Below, piece by piece: positions 52,196-60,621 of a stretch of DNA of 64,000 bases. Under the pieces are notes generated by a model, which did not search any database, was not told the origin of the DNA, and saw only the letters and a list, made by a program, of their open reading frames with translations. This DNA is from CAVSQX01 sp963730225 (GTDB lineage: Bacteria > Planctomycetota > Phycisphaerae > Tepidisphaerales > Tepidisphaeraceae): NCBI GenBank assembly GCA_963730225.1, contig CAVSQX010000001.1, forward strand, positions 248,001 through 312,000. Reading direction: 5' to 3'. The position numbers were made by a program, and so were the translations under genes. Positions within the stretch are counted from its first letter, which is position 1. The number at the start of each line of letters is the position of its first letter.

Positions 52196-53631
52196 TACTG
52201 CGTGGCGTTCGAGCCCGGGTTGTTTCCCACCATCTCGGCGTCAGGCGGTTGCTGCCCGAGCCGCATGTCGATGCGAATCTGCGGGTCCAGCGGCCAGCCG
52301 AGCGATGTCAGGTCTTTTCGGTAAACGATCTTCGCCGGTGTCTGCGTGGCGTCGACCACGATCCGAACGCGCTTGAACGCACGTCCGTCGGCGCTGACAG
52401 CGACGATATCGGCGGAATACTGATACGAACGATCGGTGATGTGCGGCGCGACGGCCGTGATTTCGCTGCTGGAGATGGCGCTGAAGAACCAACTGAGGTT
52501 GCTGGTGTCGGCGCTGCTGCGGTTGGCGACGATCGTGTCGGCGTCGGACGGCTGAAGGCCGGGAATGCACATCAGCACCTGCGTGGGAGCGGTGTTCACG
52601 TTGATCAATCCCGGCTGCGGCGCCCGGGCGGCGGTCAGATCGTCGAACACCTGCCCGAACTCGGTGGGGGTCATGCCCGACGCATTGTAGAACGTTCCCA
52701 TATCCCAGTTCGGCGGGGCATTGCCGCGCGGCATTCGAGACTGAAGCTGTGCGATAATCTGCGACGCTCGGCTCGATCCCCCGGAAAGCGCGGTCGCCAG
52801 CGTTTGCTGAAGCTGGGTGAAATTCTGCGAATTCACGTTGACTCGCTGCGTGCCGCTGAGGTTGGCGCCGCCGGCCGGATCGATGCTGTACACGGTGACG
52901 TAATTGAACATTCCGCGCGTGTCCGGCGTGCCGGCGGAATCGCCGGTGGTCAGGGTTAGTCCACCGCCGACATTCTGCTCCGCCTGTTCGATCACGCCGT
53001 CGTGATTCAGATCCTCGCCGTAGAGCAATTGCGCCGTGACGTTCTCGACCAGAAATAATTCCTCGACCGTTTCAAACGGAGCATTCTTGGCCTGATACGG
53101 CTCGGAAAGCGATTGATAATAGTCGCTTTGAGCGCCGTTGGGATCGGAATTCGGTGGGCCGGCCCACGCCTGGATGTTGTCGGCGACGTCCTGCGTCATG
53201 CTGGGAAGATTGATAATCTGATCGGCGGTGGTGGGGGGATTCAGGTTCAGCTTGCCCGCTTCATCGGTGATGCCGAAGGTGTAGGTTTGGTCTTGCGTCG
53301 GATCGGGATGGAGAATCCAGAACCATCCGCCGCTGCCTGGACTGCCCACCTGGATCGCTTCGGCCGGTGTCTGGGTGATGGTGATGGCGTCGCCGGGGTA
53401 GGATTCGCACATTCCCAGCACCCACATTTCCGCTCCTTGTTCGACGGCGTCGGCCTGCGCGTAGGAAAGACGATTGGCCGACGCCGACGCCTCGGTTCGC
53501 ATCGACTGGGCGAACGCCAGCACCAGGCCCGTGAGAATCACGATGATTCCCAGGGCGACGATGAAAATCACCCCGCGCCGGTTTTGCACGGAGCGGCCAA
53601 ACGCAGGAATTTTTTGCGCCCGGTTCTTCAT
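52195..53631 (-). CDS. gspK: Type II secretion minor pseudopilin GspK
   Basis: The largest minor pseudopilin, which caps the pseudopilus. The N-terminal prepilin leader is NRRG before VIFIVALGIIVILTGLVLAF with no Glu at position 5, normal for GspK. A long globular region follows, containing repeated helix-hairpin-helix-like parts (GLINVNTAPTQVLMCIPGLQ, PSDADTIVANR) typical of the family. Length about 478 residues. ATG 53631 (MKNRAQKIPAFG) overlaps the TGA of gspJ (ATGA); an upstream in-frame extension is only gspJ shadow. Confidence 0.88.
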   Translation of the reverse strand: MKNRAQKIPAFGRSVQNRRGVIFIVALGIIVILTGLVLAFAQSMRTEASASANRLSYAQADAVEQGAEMWVLGMCESYPGDAITITQTPAEAIQVGSPGSGGWFWILHPDPTQDQTYTFGITDEAGKLNLNPPTTADQIINLPSMTQDVADNIQAWAGPPNSDPNGAQSDYYQSLSEPYQAKNAPFETVEELFLVENVTAQLLYGEDLNHDGVIEQAEQNVGGGLTLTTGDSAGTPDTRGMFNYVTVYSIDPAGGANLSGTQRVNVNSQNFTQLQQTLATALSGGSSRASQIIAQLQSRMPRGNAPPNWDMGTFYNASGMTPTEFGQVFDDLTAARAPQPGLINVNTAPTQVLMCIPGLQPSDADTIVANRSSADTSNLSWFFSAISSSEITAVAPHITDRSYQYSADIVAVSADGRAFKRVRIVVDATQTPAKIVYRKDLTSLGWPLDPQIRIDMRLGQQPPDAEMVGNNPGSNATQ

Positions 53632-54356
53632 TGTGTTGCCGTCGAACTCGTCGACGCCGATGGATTCACCTGCGGATCGAACTGGGCGTACGAGCAGGAA
53701 AGCGGAAAGATGCGCGTGTACTGAGTCGCCCGCATGCCCCCGGGCGAGGTGGCGTCGGGACGATCCAGCTCGAGCATCACCTCGACCGCCACCGGTAGCT
53801 GGTTGTCTTCCTGGGTCGAATCCCACGTTTGGTCCCATTCGGTTCCGTCCCAATACTGCACCGAAAACGCTCCGACGTTTCGGCAGATCACTTCCACGTC
53901 CGGCGTCTCGGTCTCCTGATTCAGCGGTGGAAGATTGCGCGCCACGCGCCGAACCAGAACGTGATCGGAGCTGTTCTGCGGCTCGATGACGGTCAGCTCA
54001 ACATTCTTTATTTCCCCGTTCGCCGTCGCGTGCTGGGGACTGTCGGTGGTGGAATAAAAATTAATGTCGTCGTCTTCCTTGTTGCGATCGTCGGTGCCGC
54101 TGGTGCCCTCGAAGTTGCCCGCCAGATTGTTGGGAGTCAGCGAATTGGCCAGGTCCTGCTGGATCAAATCCAGCGCCAAAGACGCGGTGCGAGCCGGTTC
54201 CACGGCCGCTTCGGAACTGGCCTGCGCCTTGAAACCGATGCGCAGGCTGGCATACAGCGAGACGGCCAACACGGCGACCATCCCCATCGCAATCACCAAC
54301 TCCAGCAGCGTGAAGCCGCCGCGGCGGCGAAGAATTTTCATTCGCTTGCGATTCAT
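53628..54356 (-). CDS. gspJ: Type II secretion minor pseudopilin GspJ
   Basis: A 242-residue minor pseudopilin with leader RRRG and GFTLLELVIAMGMVAVLAVS, Glu at position 5 of the mature protein. A globular domain (LDLIQQDLANSLTPNNLAGN; VLVRRVARNLPPLN; FSVQYWDGTEW) matches GspJ. ATG 54356 (MNRKRMKILRRR) overlaps the gspI stop by ATGA. Forms the tip complex with GspI and GspK. Confidence 0.85.
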   Translation of the reverse strand: MNRKRMKILRRRGGFTLLELVIAMGMVAVLAVSLYASLRIGFKAQASSEAAVEPARTASLALDLIQQDLANSLTPNNLAGNFEGTSGTDDRNKEDDDINFYSTTDSPQHATANGEIKNVELTVIEPQNSSDHVLVRRVARNLPPLNQETETPDVEVICRNVGAFSVQYWDGTEWDQTWDSTQEDNQLPVAVEVMLELDRPDATSPGGMRATQYTRIFPLSCSYAQFDPQVNPSASTSSTATQ

Positions 54357-54748
54357 AGCGATGTCGTTTCCTGTCCTCGTAAATAAGTCAGCGTCGAAAG
54401 CGTTATCGTTTGTGTCCGACCGCGAGCCGTCCATGAAACGGTCAAATCGATCTCCTGTAGTCCGACGTCGGTGGGGTCCAGCGACCACGGGTTCACCGCC
54501 GCCTGCCACGTGTACTGTGGCCAGCCGAGCGCCGAGAAATCTCCGGAAAGAATTCCGCCCTGCCAGGTTCCTTCCGCGATCAGGTCGGCCAGTTTTTCCT
54601 GGGCCAGGCCCGCCGCCTCGGTGCGGCGGTGGGCGTCGTCGGCGGCGCGCGTGGCCAGCGAAATTCCTTCCATCGCCGCCGGCAGCACGATCGCCATCAG
54701 CAGCATCGTGGCCAGCACTTCGATCAGCGTGAACGCTCGACGTTTCAT
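54353..54748 (-). CDS. gspI: Type II secretion minor pseudopilin GspI
   Basis: A 131-residue minor pseudopilin with MKRRAFTLIEVLATMLLMAI; the leader residue at -1 is Ala rather than Gly (as also in the GspG here). EKLADLIAEGTW and the tail LQEIDLTVSWTARGRTQTIT fit GspI-like proteins. Overlaps gspJ and the gspH-like gene by four bases each. Confidence 0.82.
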   Translation of the reverse strand: MKRRAFTLIEVLATMLLMAIVLPAAMEGISLATRAADDAHRRTEAAGLAQEKLADLIAEGTWQGGILSGDFSALGWPQYTWQAAVNPWSLDPTDVGLQEIDLTVSWTARGRTQTITLSTLTYLRGQETTSL

Positions 54749-55365
54749 TGCATTTCCCCCGGCGAAAGCACGTGAAACATTTCCGTCGCCGACGCGCAGC
54801 CCACTTCGATCACGGCGCCGCCCCGATCGGTCAATTTGATGACTGCCGAGTCCGTTCGACCGCCGGGCTGAAATTCAACGTACTGTCCATCCTGCGGGTT
54901 GCGAACATTCTGCATCAGCGTGTTGGGCTGGCTCACTTCCGGATCGGCCACGGGCGGCGGGGGCTGCACCGTCACCTGATTCACGGTCGAGGGCACGGTC
55001 ATCTGCGCGTTCGCCTGCGGATTAATGTTGAGGTCCATACGCACGCCGTCGGAGACGTCAAAGTGTTGGCCGTAATCCCCGTTGGGCGGATCATACGTTC
55101 CGCTGGGGCCCTGCGCCGTGAGCCAGAATTCCCCGTGATCCGGATCGAAATTCAGTCGATACGTTCGTCCCTCCGACGCCGACTGCGTTCGGGCATATTG
55201 AGCCAGCGCGACGATCTGATTCGCCGTGTTGGCGTTGGATCGCCCCATGCGAAAGTGGCTCAGCGACGGCGCAACCACTCCCGCGACGATGGCGAGAATC
55301 ACCATCACCACAATCAATTCCACCAGCGTGAAGCCGGCGGGAAAGTGGCGGTTACTTGATGTCAT
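54745..55365 (-). CDS. gspH: Type II secretion pseudopilin GspH-like
   Basis: A 206-residue pseudopilin with PAGFTLVELIVVMVILAIVA and globular VALAQYARTQSASEGRTYRL (FxxxxxxAR-SEG signature of GspH), then FDPDHGEFWLTAQGP. ATG 55365 (MTSSNRHFPAGFTL) is chosen; the longer in-frame extension overlaps gspG. The 14-base overlap with gspG fits the tight operon. A long insert with PPPPVADPEVSQPNT is not typical of the family. Confidence 0.82.
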   Translation of the reverse strand: MTSSNRHFPAGFTLVELIVVMVILAIVAGVVAPSLSHFRMGRSNANTANQIVALAQYARTQSASEGRTYRLNFDPDHGEFWLTAQGPSGTYDPPNGDYGQHFDVSDGVRMDLNINPQANAQMTVPSTVNQVTVQPPPPVADPEVSQPNTLMQNVRNPQDGQYVEFQPGGRTDSAVIKLTDRGGAVIEVGCASATEMFHVLSPGEMQ

Positions 55366-55771
55366 CCTCGGTGCCTTCCTGGCCGTCCGGACCGCTGGAA
55401 AGAATGGAGTACGTGCCGCCATCGCCGCTCGGTGGATGATAGATGTACGCATTCTTCCACGGATCGTTCGGCAGCTTCTCGATGTACGGGCCGTGCCAGC
55501 CGGTCACATTCCCCGAATTGGTGACGAGTTGATCCAGGCTTTGAGGATAGCTGCCCGTGTCGACTTCGAACGCGTCCAGCGCCGTCTTCAGGTTCGAGAT
55601 ATCCGAGATGGCCGCCGTTTGTTTGGCCTGTTGGCTTCGACTGGCAAATCGCGGAACCACCACCGCCGCCAGAATGGCCAGAATCACCATCACCAGCAGC
55701 AACTCGATCAGGGTAAACGCGCTTCGAGCCGCTCGCATCGGTCGGCTCGGAATTTTTTTTGTGGGAAGCAT
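55352..55771 (-). CDS. gspG: Type II secretion major pseudopilin GspG
   Basis: The main building block of the pseudopilus. The 139-residue product has AFTLIELLLVMVILAILAAV, the helix KLKTALDAFEVDTGSYPQ-like (NLKTALDAFEVDTGSYPQSL) and the C-terminal calcium site GPDGQEGTEDDIK, the diagnostic GspG ending. The -1 residue of the leader is Ala. MLPTKKIPSRPM start at 55771 or ATG twelve codons later are both possible. Confidence 0.94.
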   Translation of the reverse strand: MLPTKKIPSRPMRAARSAFTLIELLLVMVILAILAAVVVPRFASRSQQAKQTAAISDISNLKTALDAFEVDTGSYPQSLDQLVTNSGNVTGWHGPYIEKLPNDPWKNAYIYHPPSGDGGTYSILSSGPDGQEGTEDDIK

Positions 55772-55793
55772 ATCGTTGGTCCTTTCGGATTTC

Positions 55794-57023
55794 TTATTTC
55801 ACCACGTCTTGAAGGGTAAGAATCGGAAGCAGCATGCTGACGACCACCGTGCCGATGATCGCCGCGATCACGAACAACATCATCGGTTCGCCCACGGCAA
55901 CGAGCATTCGCAGTTGGCGATCCAGATCGGCTTCATACGTGGTCGAAATACGGATGAGTTCTTTGTCCAGCCGGCCGGTCTCCTCCGCCACGGAAATCAT
56001 CTCGACCACCGACGGGGGAAACAGCCGGGTGTCGCCGGCCAGGCTCTTGGACAGGGCCACGCCGCGCTGCACCTCTTCGGTGGCGCGAATCACCGTGTCG
56101 GCCAGGGTTTGATTTCCAATCGCTTCCCGGGCCACCCGCAGCGAGGCGATCAGCGGCACGCCGGCACCGACCAGGGTTCCCAGCATCCGGCTGAATCGGA
56201 CCAGCGCGAATTGCGAAATCACCTGCCCCAGCAGCGGAACCGACAGAAGCATCACTTCCATTCGTCTTCGGCCCAAGTCGGTTGCGATCGCCCGCCGAAT
56301 GACCACAAATAGAACGATCAGCACCGCCGCAACCACCAGCCCGTAGTGCTTGATGACATTGCTCACACCGACGACAAAAAGCGTCAGCCCGGGAAGATTG
56401 GCGCCGAACTGCTGAAAAATCCCGCTGAAGCGCGGAATGAAGAATTCCATCAGAAAGATCAGCACGCCGACCGCCAGGCACGCCAGCACGATCGGATAGA
56501 TCATCGCCGCTTTCACTTTTCCCTTCAGATCGGATTCGCGCGTGCGGAAATCGGCGATCTGATTCAGCACGACATCGAGAAACCCGCCCGCTTCGCCGGC
56601 CCGCACCATGGCGACATAGATGCTGGAAAAATTCCTGGGCGATTTCGCCAAAGCGTCGGCCAGGGGCGTTCCACCAACGACGTCGTCGTGAATCTCGTTC
56701 CAGAGCTGCTTGGCCCCCGGATTCGAGGCTTCGCGTCGAAGCAGCGAGAGCGCCCGGCTCAGCGGCACACCGCCGGCCAGCAGATTCGCCAGTTCTCGCG
56801 TGAAGGATTCAATCGACTTCTGCGAAACCTTCACCGTTTTATGAGCCGCGGCCGCATGCGCTTTTTTCGCCGCGGCGGCGGCATCGCTCGCTTCGTCCAG
56901 GCGCACCGGATGCAATCCCTGCCGGTTCATCTGTGAGATCGCTGCGATGCGCGACTCGGCCGACAGCGTGCCGGTCGTCCGGCGGCCGTCCTTGCTCAAT
57001 GCGGTGTAGGCGAAAACTGACAT
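55794..57023 (-). CDS. gspF: Type II secretion inner-membrane protein GspF
   Basis: Platform membrane protein of 409 residues with two GspF repeats (FTRELANLLAGGVPLSRALS, LLRREASNPGAKQLWNEIHD; FSRMLGTLVGAGVPLIASLR) and three membrane spans, the last near the C-terminus (LFVIAAIIGTVVVSMLLPIL). The opening FAYTALSKDGRRTTGTL is canonical. It follows gspE by 14 bases. Confidence 0.95.
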   Translation of the reverse strand: MSVFAYTALSKDGRRTTGTLSAESRIAAISQMNRQGLHPVRLDEASDAAAAAKKAHAAAAHKTVKVSQKSIESFTRELANLLAGGVPLSRALSLLRREASNPGAKQLWNEIHDDVVGGTPLADALAKSPRNFSSIYVAMVRAGEAGGFLDVVLNQIADFRTRESDLKGKVKAAMIYPIVLACLAVGVLIFLMEFFIPRFSGIFQQFGANLPGLTLFVVGVSNVIKHYGLVVAAVLIVLFVVIRRAIATDLGRRRMEVMLLSVPLLGQVISQFALVRFSRMLGTLVGAGVPLIASLRVAREAIGNQTLADTVIRATEEVQRGVALSKSLAGDTRLFPPSVVEMISVAEETGRLDKELIRISTTYEADLDRQLRMLVAVGEPMMLFVIAAIIGTVVVSMLLPILTLQDVVK

Positions 57024-57037
57024 GAATAATTCCTAAC

Positions 57038-58771
57038 CTATCGGGCCGCGGCTAACTCCCCGGGCGCGCCCGTGAGCTCTTCGTTCTTGGTCATCCGCAA
57101 AACTTCTTCAGGCGTGGTGCGGCCCTCGCCAATCAGCCGCCAGCCGTCCTCGCGCAAGCTCCTCATTCCCTGCCGGATGGCAACCTTGCGAATGTCGCGC
57201 GAGCTGGCTCGATCCACAATCAGCGCCCGAATGTCGTCGGAGATCGGCATCATCTCGAACAGACCCTGCCGGCCGCGATATCCGGTGCCCTGGCAATTCC
57301 GGCAGCCGCGGCCACGGTACAGCACGTCGGGAACCACGTGCCCGAATTCGGACCGCAGCCTGTCCACTTCCTCCTGTGGCTCTTCCGCCTTGCATCGCGG
57401 ACAGATCAATCGGACCAGGCGCTGTGCGGCGACCATCTCCAGCGTCGACGCCACCAGAAACGGCTCGACTTCCATATCCGTCAGACGGGTGGTCGCTCCG
57501 GGGGCGTCGTTGGTGTGCAGCGTGCTGAAAACCAGGTGCCCGGTGAGCGACGCCTGCACGGCGATGTCGGCGGTTTCCTTGTCGCGGATTTCACCGATCA
57601 GCACGACATCCGGGTCGTGACGCAAAATCGCCCGCAACCCCGCCGCAAAACTCAGCCCGGATTTCACGTTCACCTGTATCTGATTGATTCCGCGAAGCTG
57701 ATACTCCACAGGGTCTTCGATTGTGACGATTTTCAGATCGACTTTGTTGATCTTTGAAAGGGCCGCGTACAGCGTCGTGGTTTTTCCCGAGCCGGTGGGG
57801 CCGGTCACCAGAATAATTCCGTGCGGAAGATCGAGCACTTTTTCCCAGACCGCCCGATCGCGCTGCGCCATGCCCAGATGTTCCAAACCTAATATGGCGT
57901 CGCCGCGGTCGAGAATTCGCAGCACCACCGCTTCGCCGTAAATCATCGGAATAACCGAAACGCGCAGATCGATTTCGCGCCCGGCCACGCGCAGGCGTAT
58001 GCGGCCGTCCTGTGGCAGTCGCTTTTCGGCGATGTCGAGATGGCTCAGAATCTTCAGACGCGACACAATCGCCGCCTGATACTTCCGCACCTGCGGCGGA
58101 ATGTTGGCTTCCACCAGCACGCCATCGACGCGGTAGCGCACCCGTAGCTGATCCTCGAACGGCTCGACGTGAACGTCGGTGGCCCGGGATTCCAGCGCTT
58201 CGGCCAAAACCTGATTGACGAATCGGATGATCGACGCGTCCTGGGCCGCGTTGGTCAGGTCCAGATCGTCTTCGTGCTGCTCCTCCAGCACTTTCACGTC
58301 GTCGGCGGCGTCCAGGCCCATCGACTGGAGCGTGTCCGCTCCGACGCCCAGATATTTCTTGGCGAAGCGATCGACTTCCGCCGCCGGCGCCAGCGCCGGG
58401 TGCACGTCCAGCCCGGTCGCCAGGCGAAGCTCATCGATCCCCGCCGTATCGAACACTTTCGACGTCACGATCATCAGGCCGTCGCCGTTTTCCCCCAGCG
58501 GCATCAGGCGATGATCCACCAGAATTCGCGCCGGCAGCTTGGCCAGCAGCTCCTTGGACGGAACGTACTGGGCCGCGTCCTTTTCCAGATCGACGTACGG
58601 AATATCGAAGTACGTTGCCAGGAATCGCAGGATTTTTTCCTCCGACGCTCCCTTGGGCGTCCGCAGTGCATCATCGAGCGATTTGCCCGAACCGATGGCG
58701 TCGCGCACTTGCTGAGCCGAATCCGCGTCCAGCACGCCCGCTTCGATCAGTTTTTTTAAGATATCTTCCAC
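57038..58771 (-). CDS. gspE: Type II secretion ATPase GspE
   Basis: Cytoplasmic hexameric ATPase that drives pseudopilus assembly. The 577-residue product has an N1E/MshEN domain (EKILRFLATYFDIPYVDLEK), Walker A GPTGSGKTTT, the Asp box, Walker B (PDVVLIGEIRDKETADIA) and His box (GHLVFSTLHTNDAPGAT), plus the zinc tetracysteine ICPRCKAEE...CRNCQGTGYRGRQG. First gene of the operon; 122 bases upstream separate it from the Gly-rich gene, so a promoter should lie there, but no clear consensus is visible. Confidence 0.96.
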   Translation of the reverse strand: MEDILKKLIEAGVLDADSAQQVRDAIGSGKSLDDALRTPKGASEEKILRFLATYFDIPYVDLEKDAAQYVPSKELLAKLPARILVDHRLMPLGENGDGLMIVTSKVFDTAGIDELRLATGLDVHPALAPAAEVDRFAKKYLGVGADTLQSMGLDAADDVKVLEEQHEDDLDLTNAAQDASIIRFVNQVLAEALESRATDVHVEPFEDQLRVRYRVDGVLVEANIPPQVRKYQAAIVSRLKILSHLDIAEKRLPQDGRIRLRVAGREIDLRVSVIPMIYGEAVVLRILDRGDAILGLEHLGMAQRDRAVWEKVLDLPHGIILVTGPTGSGKTTTLYAALSKINKVDLKIVTIEDPVEYQLRGINQIQVNVKSGLSFAAGLRAILRHDPDVVLIGEIRDKETADIAVQASLTGHLVFSTLHTNDAPGATTRLTDMEVEPFLVASTLEMVAAQRLVRLICPRCKAEEPQEEVDRLRSEFGHVVPDVLYRGRGCRNCQGTGYRGRQGLFEMMPISDDIRALIVDRASSRDIRKVAIRQGMRSLREDGWRLIGEGRTTPEEVLRMTKNEELTGAPGELAAAR

Positions 58772-58893
58772 GGCCCATGGTCCTGAAAAAAGAATCGGTC
58801 AAGCAAGAATGGCGGGGCGATAGAAGTCCGCGAATCGCCGCCGTCCATCGACGGCGATTCGCGGTTCGTTCACTAATTCCGCCGCCAGACAGG

Positions 58894-59568
58894 CTACTCC
58901 AGCAGACCGTATTCAACCAGCACGGCTTCCTGCCGCTGAGTGAGCACGCTCTGAAGATCGCTCTGGGCCTTGGTTAACGAATCCTTGGCCTTGGAGCGGG
59001 CATCGCGAAGCGCAGCAAGCTTGGATTTAATCGTGTCGGCCGAGGCATTGGTGTCCTGAAGCGTATCACGGAGATCGCTCATGGCCTGCTGCACCGGATT
59101 GGGCGCCGGAGCGTTGTTCGCTCCGCCACCACCACCACCGCCGCCACCTCCGCCACCGCCGCCGCCAAATCCACCGCCACCGCCGCCGCCGCCAAATCCA
59201 CCGCCACCGCCGCCGCCACCACCCCCGCGTCGGCCGCCGCCGCCGAATCCACCAAACCCGAAGCCGCGCGCGTTGGCCTGCATTTGCAGATCCATCACAC
59301 TTTCGATCTTGGGTTGCAGCGCTGCAAATTCGTCGTCGGTGGAGCCCAGCGCCTGCTTGAGATTATCCATCATGCGCTGACGGAACTGCTGTCGTCCGCC
59401 GCCGCCGCCGAATCCACCACCACCGCCCCCTCCACCGCCGCCGCCACCACCACCATTTTGCGGAGGCGGATTACCTCCGCCGCCGTTTTGTTGGCCGAAC
59501 GATGGGACCGCGATGGATCCCAGCATCAGGCTCGTCGCCAGTAAACCGATCTTCGTCTTACCCGTCAT
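58894..59568 (-). CDS. Exported poly-Gly protein with Spy/CpxP-like helices
   Basis: A 224-residue exported protein (signal peptide LLATSLMLGSIAVPSFGQ). Nearly half is glycine: tracts of up to about 14 Gly interrupted by Phe (GGGGGGGFGGGGG) frame two helical segments, RQRMMDNLKQALGSTDDEFA, ALQPKIESVMDLQMQANARG and VQQAMSDLRDTLQDTNASAD. The helical segments resemble Spy/CpxP-like or planctomycete T2SS-linked repeats; the final helix is KAKDSLTKAQSDLQSVLTQR. Poly-Gly also occurs in the gspD product. The gene is three steps from the sigma/anti-sigma pair and just before the secretion operon, so it may be an exported substrate or partner; this is inference. Confidence 0.6.
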   Translation of the reverse strand: MTGKTKIGLLATSLMLGSIAVPSFGQQNGGGGNPPPQNGGGGGGGGGGGGGGFGGGGGRQQFRQRMMDNLKQALGSTDDEFAALQPKIESVMDLQMQANARGFGFGGFGGGGRRGGGGGGGGGGFGGGGGGGGFGGGGGGGGGGGGGGGANNAPAPNPVQQAMSDLRDTLQDTNASADTIKSKLAALRDARSKAKDSLTKAQSDLQSVLTQRQEAVLVEYGLLE

Positions 59569-59610
59569 ATAATTGCTCCTTTCCGAAGCAAGTTGGTGTG
59601 CACCCGAAGG

Positions 59611-60144
59611 TCACGGCCGATTGCCATCCCCATCGCCGACCGCCGGCATGGTTGTGCTGGATCGCTGGTTCTCCGGCCCACGCGGACCGCGCCATGAACG
59701 GGAATTTCGCAGTGCATCCCATTTTTGTAATTGTGAATCGCTCAGCAGCGCCCGGCTGTGGGCGCTGGCATCCTGCATCAGATCGAGCCGTTGCTTTTCG
59801 CAATCGGCCCGACGGCTGTGGAAGTCATCCATGATTTTGCCGTACGCCGTCCATTCCGCGGGCGTGAGCAGATCCTGAATCGCCTGGTCGCGCTCACGGT
59901 CGAGTTCCTGGCGACGCTCGAATAATTTGTCCATCTTCGGTTTGGCATCCGCCCAGATCGCGTCCATCTGCTTGCGCTGATCGGGCGTCAAATTCAGTTC
60001 ATCCGCCAACCACGACGGCGCGGGCCCGGTGCGCTCCGCCTTGACCACCGGAAGCTGAGCCGACAATCGTCCCACCACCATGCCGGCGCTAAGCACCAGC
60101 ACAAACGCGGTCAGGAGTATGATTTTAACTCGGCTCATCGTCAT
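59611..60144 (-). CDS. CpxP/Spy-like periplasmic protein
   Basis: A 177-residue protein with one N-terminal span or signal (IILLTAFVLVLSAGMVVGRL) and helical hairpins: LTPDQRKQMDAIWADAKPKM, LFERRQELDRERDQAIQDLL and LTPAEWTAYGKIMDDFHSRR. The LTPxQ motif, repeated as LTPAEW, is the CpxP/Spy/ZraP signature of envelope-stress chaperones and metal sensors. The ATG overlaps the TGA of the anti-sigma gene (ATGA), so it is part of the sigma/anti-sigma unit and a probable third component of its signalling. Confidence 0.75.
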   Translation of the reverse strand: MTMSRVKIILLTAFVLVLSAGMVVGRLSAQLPVVKAERTGPAPSWLADELNLTPDQRKQMDAIWADAKPKMDKLFERRQELDRERDQAIQDLLTPAEWTAYGKIMDDFHSRRADCEKQRLDLMQDASAHSRALLSDSQLQKWDALRNSRSWRGPRGPENQRSSTTMPAVGDGDGNRP

Positions 60145-60612
60145 TCCTGTGGAACTTCATCCGAGCGCGTCCACGCGTCGGCCAGATACCATTCTTCCGC
60201 CGGAGTCGAAGCGTCGCGCACCACCGGATCGTGGCTGGCCGCCAGCGCCACGCTCACCCAGGGCGGCGGCGCTGCGGCGCTGCGCCTCTTCGCCGGCGCT
60301 GTTCACTTTCATCAGCCACCCCGACGCCACCAACAAAATGCTTGCCGCGATTCCGCTCAATGCCCAGCCGAAGCGAATCAGTCCGCGATCCATCTCATTG
60401 TCGATTTTTCGATGCAGCCGATGCAGGGCGATCTGCGAAAGCTCCGCCACCGGCTCAGCCGCAAACACCGCCGACAGGTTTTTGAGCTCCGCCAGCTCCG
60501 CCGCACATGCCGGGCACCCGGCCAGATGTTCCTCCACGGCCGTCCGCCGCTCGCTCGGCAACTCGCCGTCGTGATACGCCTGAATCTCAAGATTGAACGG
60601 GCAATCGGCCAT
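60141..60612 (-). CDS. Zinc-finger anti-sigma factor, frameshifted
   Basis: Anti-sigma factor with N-terminal zinc-binding ASD (HDGELPSERRTAVEEHLAGC, then PAC: the H-x3-C-x2-C pattern typical of zf-HC2 proteins) and one membrane span (FGWALSGIAASILLVASGW). The tail in the written frame after about 110 residues is not protein-like. Shifting the frame near 60280 gives PPPWVSVALAASHDPVVRDA, STPAEEWYLADAWTRSDEVP, ending in TGA at 60141 and overlapping the next gene, which is clearly the native C-terminus. Written-frame stop is 60157. The protein is expected to hold the ECF sigma factor inactive until an envelope signal. Confidence 0.8.
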
Positions 60613-60621
60613 AAAATTCCG

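Noticed and set aside
59081..59380. Pro-rich plus-strand frame
   Set aside because: It is the complement of the poly-Gly tracts of the exported protein; its proline runs are a by-product of the CCN/GGN repeats.
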